NCBI GenBank assembly: GCA_013200995.1 | Contig: CP053688.1 | Location: 992,001 to 1,056,000, forward strand | Reading direction: 5' to 3' | DNA: 64,000 bases | DNA from: Arthrobacter citreus | Lineage (GTDB): Bacteria; Bacillota; Bacilli; Bacillales; Bacillaceae_G | Shown: in pieces, positions 43,879 through 52,477 of the stretch | Layout of the letters: the number at the start of each line of letters is the position of its first letter | How positions within the stretch are numbered: position 1 is the stretch's first letter | The notes under the pieces: generated by a model | Database searches by the model: none | Seen by the model: only the letters and a program-made list of their open reading frames with translations | Told to the model about the DNA's origin: nothing | Program-made: the position numbers and the translations under genes

Positions 43879-43904
43879 TGTACCTTCTTGAAAGGAGAGT
43901 TAAA

Positions 43905-44329
43905 ATGAATGATGAATTTACGATCAATATTTATTTAAATAAAAGTGATAACGTATTTGCAAGCTATTACAATACTGACGATTTACATTTAAATTCAGAT
44001 TTAGAAGATTTTATTATTTCCAAGCTACATAATGCAAAACAAAAAATATAAAGATTACATATTATGGACAAAAAAATATTGATGAAGACTCATTAAAATC
44101 GGCAACATTTAACTCTTTTTCAAAACTTATGAAAGAAGACGAGCTCGTTTATACTAGAAATATTAAAAAGACCATCATCTTATTTGTTATAGGGATTTTA
44201 ATTGGTGTGTTTTATTTGACGCTTTCAAGTAAACATGAATATATAGGAGGAATATTGACTATTGTTTGCTGGGTATTTATTTGGTCAGGAACGGAAGTAT
44301 ATTTCTTTGATAATTTACAAATTAAGTAG
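43905..44329 (+). pseudogene. Membrane protein gene frameshifted at an A6 tract
   Basis: ATG 43905 with AAAGGAGAG encodes MNDEFTINIYLNKSDNV and so on to TAA at 44049. The next frame continues without a gap as KITYYGQKNIDEDSLKSATF, then two hydrophobic helices (TIILFVIGILIGVFYLTL; GGILTIVCWVFIWSG), ending FFDNLQIK at 44329. One more A in the run at 44041-44046 would restore a 141-residue protein. Family unknown. Confidence 0.6.
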
Positions 44330-44497
44330 AAAATCAGAAAATGTAAGGAATTGCTTAGTACAGATGTATACAAAAAAACCTCCGAATAAACAAGGTTTTT
44401 TTTGAATTTTACTTATTTATCTCTACATTATGAAAAGTATTTTTCAAGATGTAGTAAGATTGTTTAATTCGCTCATGATAAATAGGTGAATCATCAT

Positions 44498-44825
44498 TTG
44501 AATCTAATGAAACTAAAGCTTCACCAACGTATGTTTAAAAAATTTTCACTTCAAATACATGCATCTATTTATAAATTTCAAAAAAACACAGGTATTAATG
44601 AAAATACTGCTTTATCTCAGTCATTAGAAATTCAATTATTACACTGATATAAAATCAAGCTTGGATCGAATATTTGATATTTTAGATATAAGAACTGAGC
44701 TATTGAATCATGCATTAGAGAAAATTGACGAAAATAGATAAACTTTAAAAACACAACAAAAAATAATAGAGGATCAAAATAGAAGAATTAACACAATCGT
44801 TGATAAATTGATTGGAAAAATGTAG
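44498..44825 (+). pseudogene. Decayed helical/coiled-coil protein
   Basis: Pieces in several frames: FKKFSLQIHASIYKFQKNTG, then SLDRIFDILDIRTELLNHAL, then TLKTQQKIIEDQNRRINTIV up to TAG at 44823. They are separated by stops and at least one frame change. The last piece is coiled-coil-like. It looks like the remains of one gene; the family is not recognisable. Confidence 0.4.
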
Positions 44826-44967
44826 AGTACTTAATCTAGTTTTTATATAGATTAAAGACGATATATTTCAACTTTTTGTATACGTAATATAATTGATCAT
44901 ATGATATTAAATGCACTATTGCCTGATCATGTAATAAGTGAATCAGTCGTTAGTCTAAAAAATATAG

Positions 44968-45002
44968 TTGACACTTTTAACTGTAAAGAATAAAATTACA
45001 GT
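44968..45002 (+). promoter_or_regulatory. spxA2 promoter with SaiR-like operator
   Basis: TTGACA (44968), 17 bp, TAAAAT (44991). ACTGTAA-N9-TTACAGT (44980-45002) lies in the spacer and across the -10 element, so a bound repressor would block RNA polymerase. Confidence 0.75.
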
Positions 45003-45046
45003 ATACTCATTTAAATTGAGCATGGAGATAACTTATTTCGTTTTAA

Positions 45047-45091
45047 CAGTTAAAAATCATTTTTATCTTAACTGTAATTTTTTTTATTACA
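45047..45091 (+). promoter_or_regulatory. Leader hairpin and second operator before spxA2
   Basis: ACAGTTAA and TTAACTGT can form a hairpin followed by a T8 run, like an attenuator. The right side also forms TGTAA-N9-TTACA (45073-45091), a second copy of the operator, 29 bp before the ATG. Confidence 0.55.
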
Positions 45092-45119
45092 TTTTCAAAT
45101 ATAAGGAGTGTGTAAAAGA

Positions 45120-45518
45120 ATGGTGAATCTATACTTAACACCAAGTTGTACATCATGTCGTAAAGCAAAAGCATGGTTAGATGAACATAATATTGAATAT
45201 AGTGTTAAAAATATTATGAATGAATCACTTACACTTGAGGAGATTAAATCTATTCTACGCATGACAGAAACTGGAACGGACGAAATTATATCGAATAAAT
45301 CAAAAACGTTCCAAGAATTAAATATAAATATTGAATCGCTACCACTTAATGAATTATATCAATTAATCATAAACAATCCAAAAATGCTGCGCATGCCAAT
45401 AATCCAAGACGAAAAAAGATTACAGATTGGTTATAATGAAGAAGAAATTCGGAGTTTTCTTCCTCGTAAGCTACGAACAGTCTCATTCAATAAGTTACAA
45501 AAAGTAGCTAATTCATAA
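45120..45518 (+). CDS. spxA2: Spx-family regulator, SpxA2-like
   Basis: Redox-sensing RNA polymerase-binding regulator of 132 residues, ArsC fold. CXXC switch in [24 protein letters not shown] holds the Arg and Gly used to bind the alpha-subunit C-terminal domain; [19 protein letters not shown] is the Spx C-terminal block. Close to but distinct from the usual SpxA of Bacillus, and paired with an Rrf2 regulator as spxA2 is with saiR in B. anthracis. Clp-type degradation is expected from the family. The AAGGAG ribosome site is 11 bp from ATG 45120. Confidence 0.88.
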   Translation: MVNLYLTPSCTSCRKAKAWLDEHNIEYSVKNIMNESLTLEEIKSILRMTETGTDEIISNKSKTFQELNINIESLPLNELYQLIINNPKMLRMPIIQDEKRLQIGYNEEEIRSFLPRKLRTVSFNKLQKVANS

Positions 45519-45540
45519 TCGTATTAAAAGGTCAGTTTTC

Positions 45541-45573
45541 TTGACAAGATAATCTGTAACAAATAAAATTACA
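45541..45573 (+). promoter_or_regulatory. saiR promoter with the same operator
   Basis: TTGACA (45541), 17 bp, TAAAAT (45564), with CTGTAA-N9-TTACAG at 45554-45574. Operator and promoter are in the same register as at spxA2. Confidence 0.75.
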
Positions 45574-45623
45574 GTAATATTTAATATCATCGAACTTTAA
45601 ATAATGATTATAGGAGGCAGGCC

Positions 45624-46037
45624 ATGAATAGTGATTTCACTCTTGCCATTCATAGTTTAACGTATCTCGCGCTGCAGCCTGATCGGATGTCTACAAGTGA
45701 TGCAATATCAGAGAGTGCCTGTGTTCATGCTGTACGTATTCGAAAAGTGCTTAGTTTGTTAAAAAAGCATGGATTTATAAAATCGAAAGAAGGAACTGGT
45801 GGTGGATTTATATTTGCCACTGATTTAAATGAAGTGAATCTTTGGGATATTTATTTGATCACTTCTGAGGGTGCATTGCAGCCAAAGTGCCCTGAATCAA
45901 ATGAAAAGTGTGTTGTTGGGGCAAACATGCAAAATGTTCTTTTTAATATTTTCTTAGGCGCAGAAGAACATCTTGGAGGATATCTAAAGCAATACACTAT
46001 TAAAGACATTATCGATCATATCAAATATGAGAAGTGA
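45624..46037 (+). CDS. saiR: Rrf2-family repressor, SaiR-like
   Basis: Winged-helix repressor of 137 residues. Rrf2 features: FTLAIHSLTYLAL, VHAVRIRKVLSLLKKHGFI (recognition helix), SKEGTGGGFIFA (wing), and two Cys in CPESNEKC, which could sense oxidation; there is no third Cys for an Fe-S cluster. It follows spxA2 by 105 bp. In B. anthracis SaiR represses spxA2. Four TGTAA-N9-TTACA sites around these genes support autoregulation. AGGAGGCAGG precedes the ATG. Confidence 0.85.
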   Translation: MNSDFTLAIHSLTYLALQPDRMSTSDAISESACVHAVRIRKVLSLLKKHGFIKSKEGTGGGFIFATDLNEVNLWDIYLITSEGALQPKCPESNEKCVVGANMQNVLFNIFLGAEEHLGGYLKQYTIKDIIDHIKYEK

Positions 46038-46078
46038 GAAATTAAAACAGTGAGGGCTTAGCCTTCGTTTAATTGAAA

Positions 46079-46097
46079 TGTAATAAAAAAGATTACA
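46079..46097 (+). promoter_or_regulatory. Fourth SaiR-like operator, before IDEAL gene
   Basis: TGTAA, TAAAAAAGA, TTACA: same motif and spacing as the three sites at spxA2 and saiR, 69 bp before the IDEAL-domain ATG. Confidence 0.65.
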
Positions 46098-46165
46098 GTT
46101 TGATTTAAGTGCTTTTTTGATTACAAATTTTTTAACTTATAACTCTAAAAAAGAAGGTGCAAAAA

Positions 46166-46501
46166 ATGAATTTAAATATTGATACAATTTTAAAAACAGG
46201 AGACTGGGTTAAAGGTATTTCAATGGGTGGAGAGTTAGTAATTGGTTTTATTGAATCCTTTACGATTCAAGATGAAATAGTAAAGGTAAATGTAATAACC
46301 TCAGATAATGAAAAGACTGTTGGGAAAACAATTAACATGCTAAATAAAAACGTAAAGAAATTGCCAGATTCGAAAGTGACAAACAAAGAACAAATTTCCT
46401 TTCTAATTGACTTAGCCCTTTCAACTGGGGACGAGGAGTGGTTTGAGGAGTTATCATCTCAGTTAAAATCCATGAGACAACTTGTTAGTGGATTAAAATA
46501 G
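46166..46501 (+). CDS. IDEAL-domain protein
   Basis: Protein of 111 residues. N-terminal beta-rich part (GDWVKGISMGGELVIGFIES) and a C-terminal IDEAL domain (ISFLIDLALSTGDEEWFEEL), a short helical hairpin found in Bacillus regulators and adaptor-like proteins. ATG 46166 follows AAGAAGGTG. The SaiR-like site upstream suggests control with spxA2; a link to Spx turnover is speculation. Confidence 0.78.
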   Translation: MNLNIDTILKTGDWVKGISMGGELVIGFIESFTIQDEIVKVNVITSDNEKTVGKTINMLNKNVKKLPDSKVTNKEQISFLIDLALSTGDEEWFEELSSQLKSMRQLVSGLK

Positions 46502-46999
46502 CGCTAGTCTATTTTTCTTAGAAATGTAAATTATTTAAACTATATAGGTACGGTTTTAAGTATGATATTTAAAGGGATTAGAACTATAATCCGATACTGA
46601 TTTGTTAACGTAGCCCTAGATATTAATCAAATAATAATAATCCCTTTTAAGATTTCTAAAGCTTATTTAGCATATTGCTATAGTTGAATGAAGGGTACCT
46701 AAAAGTTGTCTAATTAGACAACTTTTTTTTATTTTATAATTAAACACTGAAATTTTACTGAGCCATTAATAAAAAAATTATTTAATCATTCAGATACTTG
46801 CTCGATCTATACTTTAAAAAAGGAAATTTAACAATCTTAATATAACTATTTTTGTCATTTCAATGTTTGTAAAAATAAATTGTTTTTGTAAATAATTACA
46901 TCTCATATGATTTTCAATAATTTTATTAAACTAAAAAGTCAAAATGATAAATATATATGTTTAATAGAGCATAAAAAGAGTATAGCGGAGGAGTGAAAA
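46502..46999. other. Intergenic stretch before the vWA/TelA cassette
   Basis: No ORF. It holds a terminator (46701-46732), a TGTAA-N4-TTACA palindrome at 46887-46900 that may be an operator for the cassette, and the ribosome site GCGGAGGAG. Confidence 0.45.
46701..46732 (+). terminator. Terminator
   Basis: AAAAGTTGTCTAATTAGACA and its symmetric half make a 12-bp stem followed by a T run. Confidence 0.75.
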
Positions 47000-47734
47000 A
47001 TGACTAAAGGGTTAAAATTAGTGGGGCTAATCGCTTTCATAAGTATTTTGAATGTGATTGTATTTTCTCCTGGATTAATCGGAATCCAATTAACTAATTC
47101 AAGTGCTTTTCAAACTGCTTTTGGTGTTTCGTTCATAATAGCGAATATATTCGTACTAATTTTTAGCATGTTCCATCTATACTTTAAATCTGCAGAAGTA
47201 AAACCAATCAGGAAACTAAAAACGAATGAAGACTATGTCGAGGCTCTTAGTCGCTTTAAAAATAGTAAAGTTTTAAAAGATGATATTATTACCTCAATCG
47301 AGCAAATACAGCGAATGAAAAAGAAAAAAGGATTGTTTAATAGTTTACTCTCTAATCGTTTTTCACCAACAGAAATTACATACAGCAAGTTTGCAGCTGT
47401 TGTGGACGAGGTTGAAACTTTATTTTATTTAACGATTAGAAACATCTTAAATAAAATCAGTACTTTTGATGAATCTGAATACAGAAAGATAAAAGGTAAA
47501 GATGGCTTTCGATATTCAAAGTCTTTACTCCAAGAAAAGATTAATCTGTATAATGAGTATTTCGAATTTATTCAAAGAGCAGTTGAAATGAATGAGGAAA
47601 TTCTAGTCAATATTGATAAATTAATTTTGGAAATTTCTAGGCTTGATGAAATCGGAATTGATGAAATTGAAAATATGGAATGTATGAAAGAAATTGATTC
47701 TTTAATTCAACAAACAAAACATTATAGACAATGA
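47000..47734 (+). CDS. Two-helix membrane protein of vWA/TelA cassette
   Basis: Protein of 244 residues: two N-terminal membrane helices (residues 5-27 and 37-60) and a cytoplasmic helical domain with many charged residues (FKNSKVLKDDIITSIEQIQR, DEVETLFYLTIRNILNK). First gene of a three-gene operon; its stop overlaps an ATG upstream of the vWA protein start. It occupies the place that XpaC has next to TelA in B. subtilis, but I see no clear XpaC similarity. GCGGAGGAG precedes the ATG. Confidence 0.7.
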   Translation: MTKGLKLVGLIAFISILNVIVFSPGLIGIQLTNSSAFQTAFGVSFIIANIFVLIFSMFHLYFKSAEVKPIRKLKTNEDYVEALSRFKNSKVLKDDIITSIEQIQRMKKKKGLFNSLLSNRFSPTEITYSKFAAVVDEVETLFYLTIRNILNKISTFDESEYRKIKGKDGFRYSKSLLQEKINLYNEYFEFIQRAVEMNEEILVNIDKLILEISRLDEIGIDEIENMECMKEIDSLIQQTKHYRQ

Positions 47735-47751
47735 ATGAAAGGATGAAAAAA

Positions 47752-49431
47752 ATGAAAAAAAGTAAATTTTTTTTCGCATCTATTATCGTTATCGTTATTG
47801 TTTTTCTTCTTGTCTATATCGGAGTAAATTTAACGTCAGATAAAAAAGTAGTAAAAATTACAGATAAAAATAAAAGTCAGCAATTAGAAAAAATGATATC
47901 TAACATAGATATTTCCAAGGTAAAGCCAATTAAAGGGCAGATTGACTTAAATACAGCTGATGTAGCAAGTGAACTTCCTGATATTTCAAAATTTCCTGTA
48001 TCAGTTGAAAATACAACTGAAAACTATGTTGAAATATTTTCGTCAACAGAAAAATCAAGTGATGGGAAAAATGGTTGGTTAAATGAAGTTGCAAGTAAAT
48101 TTAATAATGCAAAATTCAATTTAAATGGTCATCAAGTATCTGTAAAAATTCGAAACATAGCATCTGGAACGGCAACGGATTTTATTAAATCAAGTAAATA
48201 CGTCCCAGATGCATTTACACCTTCAAATGAACTTTGGGGTCAAATGATTACAGCAAGTGGCGTTAAAACAGAAACAATTTCGAGCCGATTAGTCGGCAAT
48301 GTACCTGGTATTGTCATTTCAAAGGCAAAATATGATGAATTGATGAAAAAATACGGAAAAGTCGATACGAAAACTGTTATTGATGCTATGACGAAAAATG
48401 AATTATCTATGGGTTATACGGATCCATTTACTAGTTCAACAGGTTTGAATTTTTTAGTTACTGCATTAAATTCCTTTGATTCAAAAGATGTTTTAAGTGA
48501 AACTGCTGTAAAAGGTTTTGAAAGTTTCCAAGCAAATGTACCTTTCATTGCTTCAACAACACTTCAAATGAGTGATGCTGCGGAATCGGGTGTTTTAGAT
48601 GCATTTGTATTAGAGTATCAATCATATGTTAATTTACCTGATTTAAAAAATAGATACGAGTTTATCCCGTTTGGGGTACGTCATGACAGCCCTCTTTATG
48701 CATTAGGGGATTTACCGAAGGATAAAATTGATATATTGAATAAATTTGCAGAATTTACAGGTCAAAGTAATCTTCAAGAACTGGCAAAAAAAGATGGATT
48801 TAACGGGTTGAATAACTATACTTCAGAGCTAAAAGCGATCGATGGTAATACATTAACAGCTGCACAGAAACTTTGGAAAGGAAAGAAAAATACTTCAAAT
48901 CCAATTGCAGCCGTATTTGTAGCAGATGTTTCAGGTAGTATGGATGGAAAGCCATTAAATGAGTTAAAAGAATCATTACTAAAAGGTCAAAAGTATTTAG
49001 GAAGGGATAATAGTATTGGTTTAATCTCATATTCTGCGGATGTAACAATCAATCTACCGATTGCAAAATACGATGCGAATCAACAATCAAAATTCGTTGG
49101 AGCAGTATCTAGCCTTGATGCAGGTGGAGATACTGCAACAAATGACGCAATACTCGTAGCCATTAATATGCTCAAAGAAGAAATGAAAAAGAATCCAAAT
49201 GTAAGGCCACTCATATTTGTATTAACAGATGGTGAGACGAATCATGGTCATTCATTGAAAAATGTAAAAGGAATTATTAAAGCTTATAAAATTCCAATTT
49301 ATACAATAGGATATAACGCTAATATTAAAGCTCTTGAAAGTATTTCAAATATTAATGAAGCTGCAAATATTAATGCCGACTCAGATGACGTAATCTATAA
49401 AATTCGAAATCTCTTTAATGTTCAACTCTAA
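47752..49431 (+). CDS. Surface-anchored solute-binding/vWA protein
   Basis: Protein of 559 residues. N-terminal membrane anchor (FFFASIIVIVIVFLLVYIGV), then an extracellular solute-binding-like domain (residues 80-370; VEIFSSTEKSSDGKNG, WLNEVASKFN, AFTPSNELWGQMI, YTDPFTSSTGLNFL), then a vWA domain with a complete MIDAS: ADVSGSM near residue 390, a Thr in GGDTATNDA, and LTDGETNHG. A binding protein fused to an adhesion-type vWA. ATG 47752 is set by AAAGGATGA; in-frame ATGs at 47731 and 47743 lie before or on it. Confidence 0.83.
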   Translation: MKKSKFFFASIIVIVIVFLLVYIGVNLTSDKKVVKITDKNKSQQLEKMISNIDISKVKPIKGQIDLNTADVASELPDISKFPVSVENTTENYVEIFSSTEKSSDGKNGWLNEVASKFNNAKFNLNGHQVSVKIRNIASGTATDFIKSSKYVPDAFTPSNELWGQMITASGVKTETISSRLVGNVPGIVISKAKYDELMKKYGKVDTKTVIDAMTKNELSMGYTDPFTSSTGLNFLVTALNSFDSKDVLSETAVKGFESFQANVPFIASTTLQMSDAAESGVLDAFVLEYQSYVNLPDLKNRYEFIPFGVRHDSPLYALGDLPKDKIDILNKFAEFTGQSNLQELAKKDGFNGLNNYTSELKAIDGNTLTAAQKLWKGKKNTSNPIAAVFVADVSGSMDGKPLNELKESLLKGQKYLGRDNSIGLISYSADVTINLPIAKYDANQQSKFVGAVSSLDAGGDTATNDAILVAINMLKEEMKKNPNVRPLIFVLTDGETNHGHSLKNVKGIIKAYKIPIYTIGYNANIKALESISNINEAANINADSDDVIYKIRNLFNVQL

Positions 49432-49449
49432 TTGGTAGGAGGACTTTAG

Positions 49450-50598
49450 ATGTCATTTTCGATGCAAGTTGTAAATGAAGAAGAAATCAAGGCAGTAATA
49501 GAAGAGCAAGTTAAGCCAGTGCCTGAGGAATTAGTTAAATTAAAAGAAGCAGCAGAAGCAAATGTTGCGATGATTATGGAATTAAATACCGTTTCAAAGG
49601 AAACATTTGATCAACGTAAGGAGATCCTACAAAAGGTAGAAGCATTCGGGCTACAAACGATGAAATCCTCTGCGAATAAAAATTCGCTACTCAAGGTTTC
49701 TCTCGGTCAACTAGCTAAAAGTGGTGATGAGGGTGGGCAAGTTGCAAAAGGATTAGCGGATTTACAGCTTCAATTAAAAGATTTAGACCCAGGAGCAATT
49801 GATTTCGCAAAAACTGGTTTTCTAGGAAAGTTATTTAATCCAATCCGATCATATTTTCAAAGATTTGAAAAAGCAGATATCGCAATTGCTGATATTGTGA
49901 AATCACTTGATAAAGGGAAAAAAGTACTTGAAAATGACAACACAACATTAGAGCATGAACAGCTTTCGCTTCGAATGCTTTCAAAAACATTAGAAAAAGA
50001 AATTCAACTTGGAACATTAATGGATGAGTCAATTGAAAATCAAATTGAAAAAGCAAAAGTCGAGGGAGAAGAGCAGGAGAAAATAAAATTCATTACTGAA
50101 GAAGTTCTCTATCCACTACGACAAAGAGTAATGGATTTACAGCAAATGTTAGTAGTTAATCATCAAGGAGATATGTCATATGAGGTGGTTATTCGAAATA
50201 ACAGAGAGCTAATACGTGGTGTTGAACGTGCTAAAACAGTGACCATTTCCGCATTAAACACAGCAGTAACAGTTGCTAGTGCATTATATAATCAAAAAAT
50301 TGTATTGCAAAAAATAACTGCTTTAAATCGAACTACAAATACAATCATTGAAGGAACATCCAGATTATTAAAAGAACAAGGAGTTGCTATACAAAAACAA
50401 GCGATGGAATCGGCTGTTTCTGTTGAGACGCTTAAAACTTCTTTTACAAACGTTATATCTGCGTTTGAATCGATTAGTACATTTAAACAAGAGGCATTAC
50501 CAAAAATGCGTCAAACAATCTTGGAATTTCAAGAATTAGCTGAAGTCGGATCTCAACAAATTCAACGGCTTGAAAAAGGGGACCGACTTGGCTTATAA
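49450..50598 (+). CDS. telA: TelA-family (toxic anion resistance) protein
   Basis: Soluble helical protein of 382 residues of the TelA/YaaN family: DLDPGAIDFAKTGFLGKLFN, YFQRFEKADIAIADIVKSLD, LEHEQLSLRMLSKTLEKEI, RNNRELIRGVERAKTVTISA are all typical. Members are linked to tellurite, antibiotic or envelope stress resistance by unknown mechanism. GGTAGGAGG precedes the ATG. Third gene of the cassette; no terminator is seen before the truncated protease gene behind it. Confidence 0.9.
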   Translation: MSFSMQVVNEEEIKAVIEEQVKPVPEELVKLKEAAEANVAMIMELNTVSKETFDQRKEILQKVEAFGLQTMKSSANKNSLLKVSLGQLAKSGDEGGQVAKGLADLQLQLKDLDPGAIDFAKTGFLGKLFNPIRSYFQRFEKADIAIADIVKSLDKGKKVLENDNTTLEHEQLSLRMLSKTLEKEIQLGTLMDESIENQIEKAKVEGEEQEKIKFITEEVLYPLRQRVMDLQQMLVVNHQGDMSYEVVIRNNRELIRGVERAKTVTISALNTAVTVASALYNQKIVLQKITALNRTTNTIIEGTSRLLKEQGVAIQKQAMESAVSVETLKTSFTNVISAFESISTFKQEALPKMRQTILEFQELAEVGSQQIQRLEKGDRLGL

Positions 50599-50622
50599 AA
50601 ATGCTGGAAAAAGACATGTAAA

Positions 50623-51291
50623 ATGAAGCATGTAGCTCCATTTAATAGCCGTGGACCAGCTTGGCTGACATTTGACATAAAGCCTGAAATAACCGCACCT
50701 GGTGTCAATGTTTATTCTACAATTCCTTTTTATATGGATGGTGGAAACGGTAATTATGACTACTCATATGACCGATATTCCGGAATCTCAATGGCTTCAC
50801 CTCATGTTGCCGGCGTAGTTGCGTTACTAAAAGCAGCCCATCCGAACTTAAGTCAATTAGATATCAAATCGATTTTAATGAACACGGCAGAAAATGATAT
50901 TCCTGCAAATGTTGAAAATGTGGAAGTAGAAGTAAAAGTTCCAGGTCATTTATCTACTAAATTACAAATTAATGAAATAAATGATTTGATTAATTCTAAA
51001 TATGCAGGTAGTTTTATTAAGCTTCCAAATACTATGCTTACTCCTGGAGATATACATGGAGATGATGTAATTGATGTATTGGATGCAGTAGAAATCAAAA
51101 AATATTTGGGAACAGAAAACCGTTCAGCTGATATTAATTTTGATGGTACTGTAAATAAACAAGATATGTGGAGTGTTTATTTATATTATTTAGCTATAAA
51201 TGATGCTATTTTAAACGCACCTCAACCAAAAGAAACCTATAATGGAGAGACATTGCAAGATAATATGAATGAACTGGGAATTAAATTTTAA
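50623..51291 (+). pseudogene. 5'-truncated subtilisin-like protease with dockerin-like repeats
   Basis: An open frame of 222 codons begins just before FNSRGPAWLTFDIKPEITAP and holds the Ser motif GISMASPHVAGVVALLKAAH, but the Asp and His parts, prodomain and signal peptide are absent. The C-terminal part has two calcium-loop repeats like type I dockerin (DIHGDDVIDVLDAVEIKKYL; DINFDGTVNKQDMWSVYLYY). There is no ribosome site at 50623. The telA stop is only 25 bp upstream, so the cassette boundary seems to have cut the protease gene. Confidence 0.75.
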
Positions 51292-51297
51292 GTAGTA

Positions 51298-51336
51298 TTG
51301 CAAAAAACTAAGATTAATTTGATCTTAGTTTTTTGC
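51298..51336 (+). terminator. Terminator
   Basis: GCAAAAAACTAAGAT, loop, ATCTTAGTTTTTTGC: perfect 15-bp stem, effective in both directions. Confidence 0.85.
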
Positions 51337-51354
51337 TTTATAATTTTAACTTTG

Positions 51355-52251
51355 TTATTTCGCTCTCAGACGTTTAATGTCTTCTTTTGGTGGGAAACCA
51401 AATAAACGAGAGTATTCTCTACTAAATTGGGATGGACTTTCATACCCAACTCGGAAAGCAATTTCTGCTGCATCAGAAGATTCAGACATTAATAATAGTC
51501 GTGCTTCCTGTAATCTTAAATGTTTCTGAAATTGAAGGGGACTCATCGCAGTCACCTCCTTAAAGTGTCTATGAAGTGAAGAAACACTCATATTTGCTAT
51601 ATCAGCAAGCTCTTCAATACGTAAAGACTTGTAAAAATTCATTTTTATTTGTTCAATTACTTCACTTATACGATTTGTCGTGCTACCTTCTATTGCAATT
51701 TGTTGCAATATTCCCCCGTGCTGTCCTCGTAAAACTCGGTATAGAATTTCTTTTTTAAAGATCGGAGCTAGAATTGGGATATCTTCAGGTGAATCTAATA
51801 ATCGGACTAGTCTAATCACTGCATCTAAAAGTGATACCTCTAATTGACTTACAAAGATCGCTCTTTTCGCATTTTCCTTTGAATTTGTAGAAATTTTAGT
51901 TTCAGTTAAAATTTCTACAATCTGATTTGGACTAAATTCAAGTCTAAAAGCCAGATACGGAGAGTTTGGTGTAGATTCAATAACTTGTCCTGTAACTGGT
52001 AAATCAACAGAAGCGACTAAATAATTTCCAGGACCATATTTATAACTTTCATTTGCTAGTAATAATTCCTTTACACCTGAAACTACAATACAAAGTGAAG
52101 GTTTATATACTCTGTATTTAGGTTCAGTAATGTTTGATTCTCGGATGAAAAATAATGAGTCAATTACTGTCTCGTTAACTCCTTCATGGCTCGTATAGCG
52201 CTCAATTAGTTCGGTTAATTCATTTTGTTTCGAATAATTTATTTCAGACAT
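51355..52251 (-). CDS. AraC-family transcriptional regulator
   Basis: Regulator of 298 residues. N-terminal AraC_N-type domain (YRVYKPSLCIVVSGVKELLL, PYLAFRLEFSP) and two C-terminal HTHs (LRIEELADIANMSVSSLHRH; DAAEIAFRVGYESPSQFSRE, YSRLFGFPPKEDI). Related regulators control aldehyde reductase genes, but none is adjacent here. A ribosome site AAGGAGGGC precedes the start. Confidence 0.87.
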   Translation of the reverse strand: MSEINYSKQNELTELIERYTSHEGVNETVIDSLFFIRESNITEPKYRVYKPSLCIVVSGVKELLLANESYKYGPGNYLVASVDLPVTGQVIESTPNSPYLAFRLEFSPNQIVEILTETKISTNSKENAKRAIFVSQLEVSLLDAVIRLVRLLDSPEDIPILAPIFKKEILYRVLRGQHGGILQQIAIEGSTTNRISEVIEQIKMNFYKSLRIEELADIANMSVSSLHRHFKEVTAMSPLQFQKHLRLQEARLLLMSESSDAAEIAFRVGYESPSQFSREYSRLFGFPPKEDIKRLRAK

Positions 52252-52477
52252 AAAGCCCTCCTTGTTTTCTTATATTAAAAAGTCACATGAATTTTCTTTG
52301 GATATGTAAATGTAAGAGGATTAGGCAATCATTTGAGAGGAATAAGTTAACGTTCGATTGTTATTTTAATGCATAATTAAGTATAGCAAACATATCTTCA
52401 AAACTATAATATTATCATTTGACAAGATCCTCATCTCTTACGATTCAAATTAAATACATATTTAGGGAGAGATTCTT

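Noticed and set aside
43604..43891. 95-codon frame in the PBP tail
   Set aside because: Alternate frame of the Gly-Thr repeat region.
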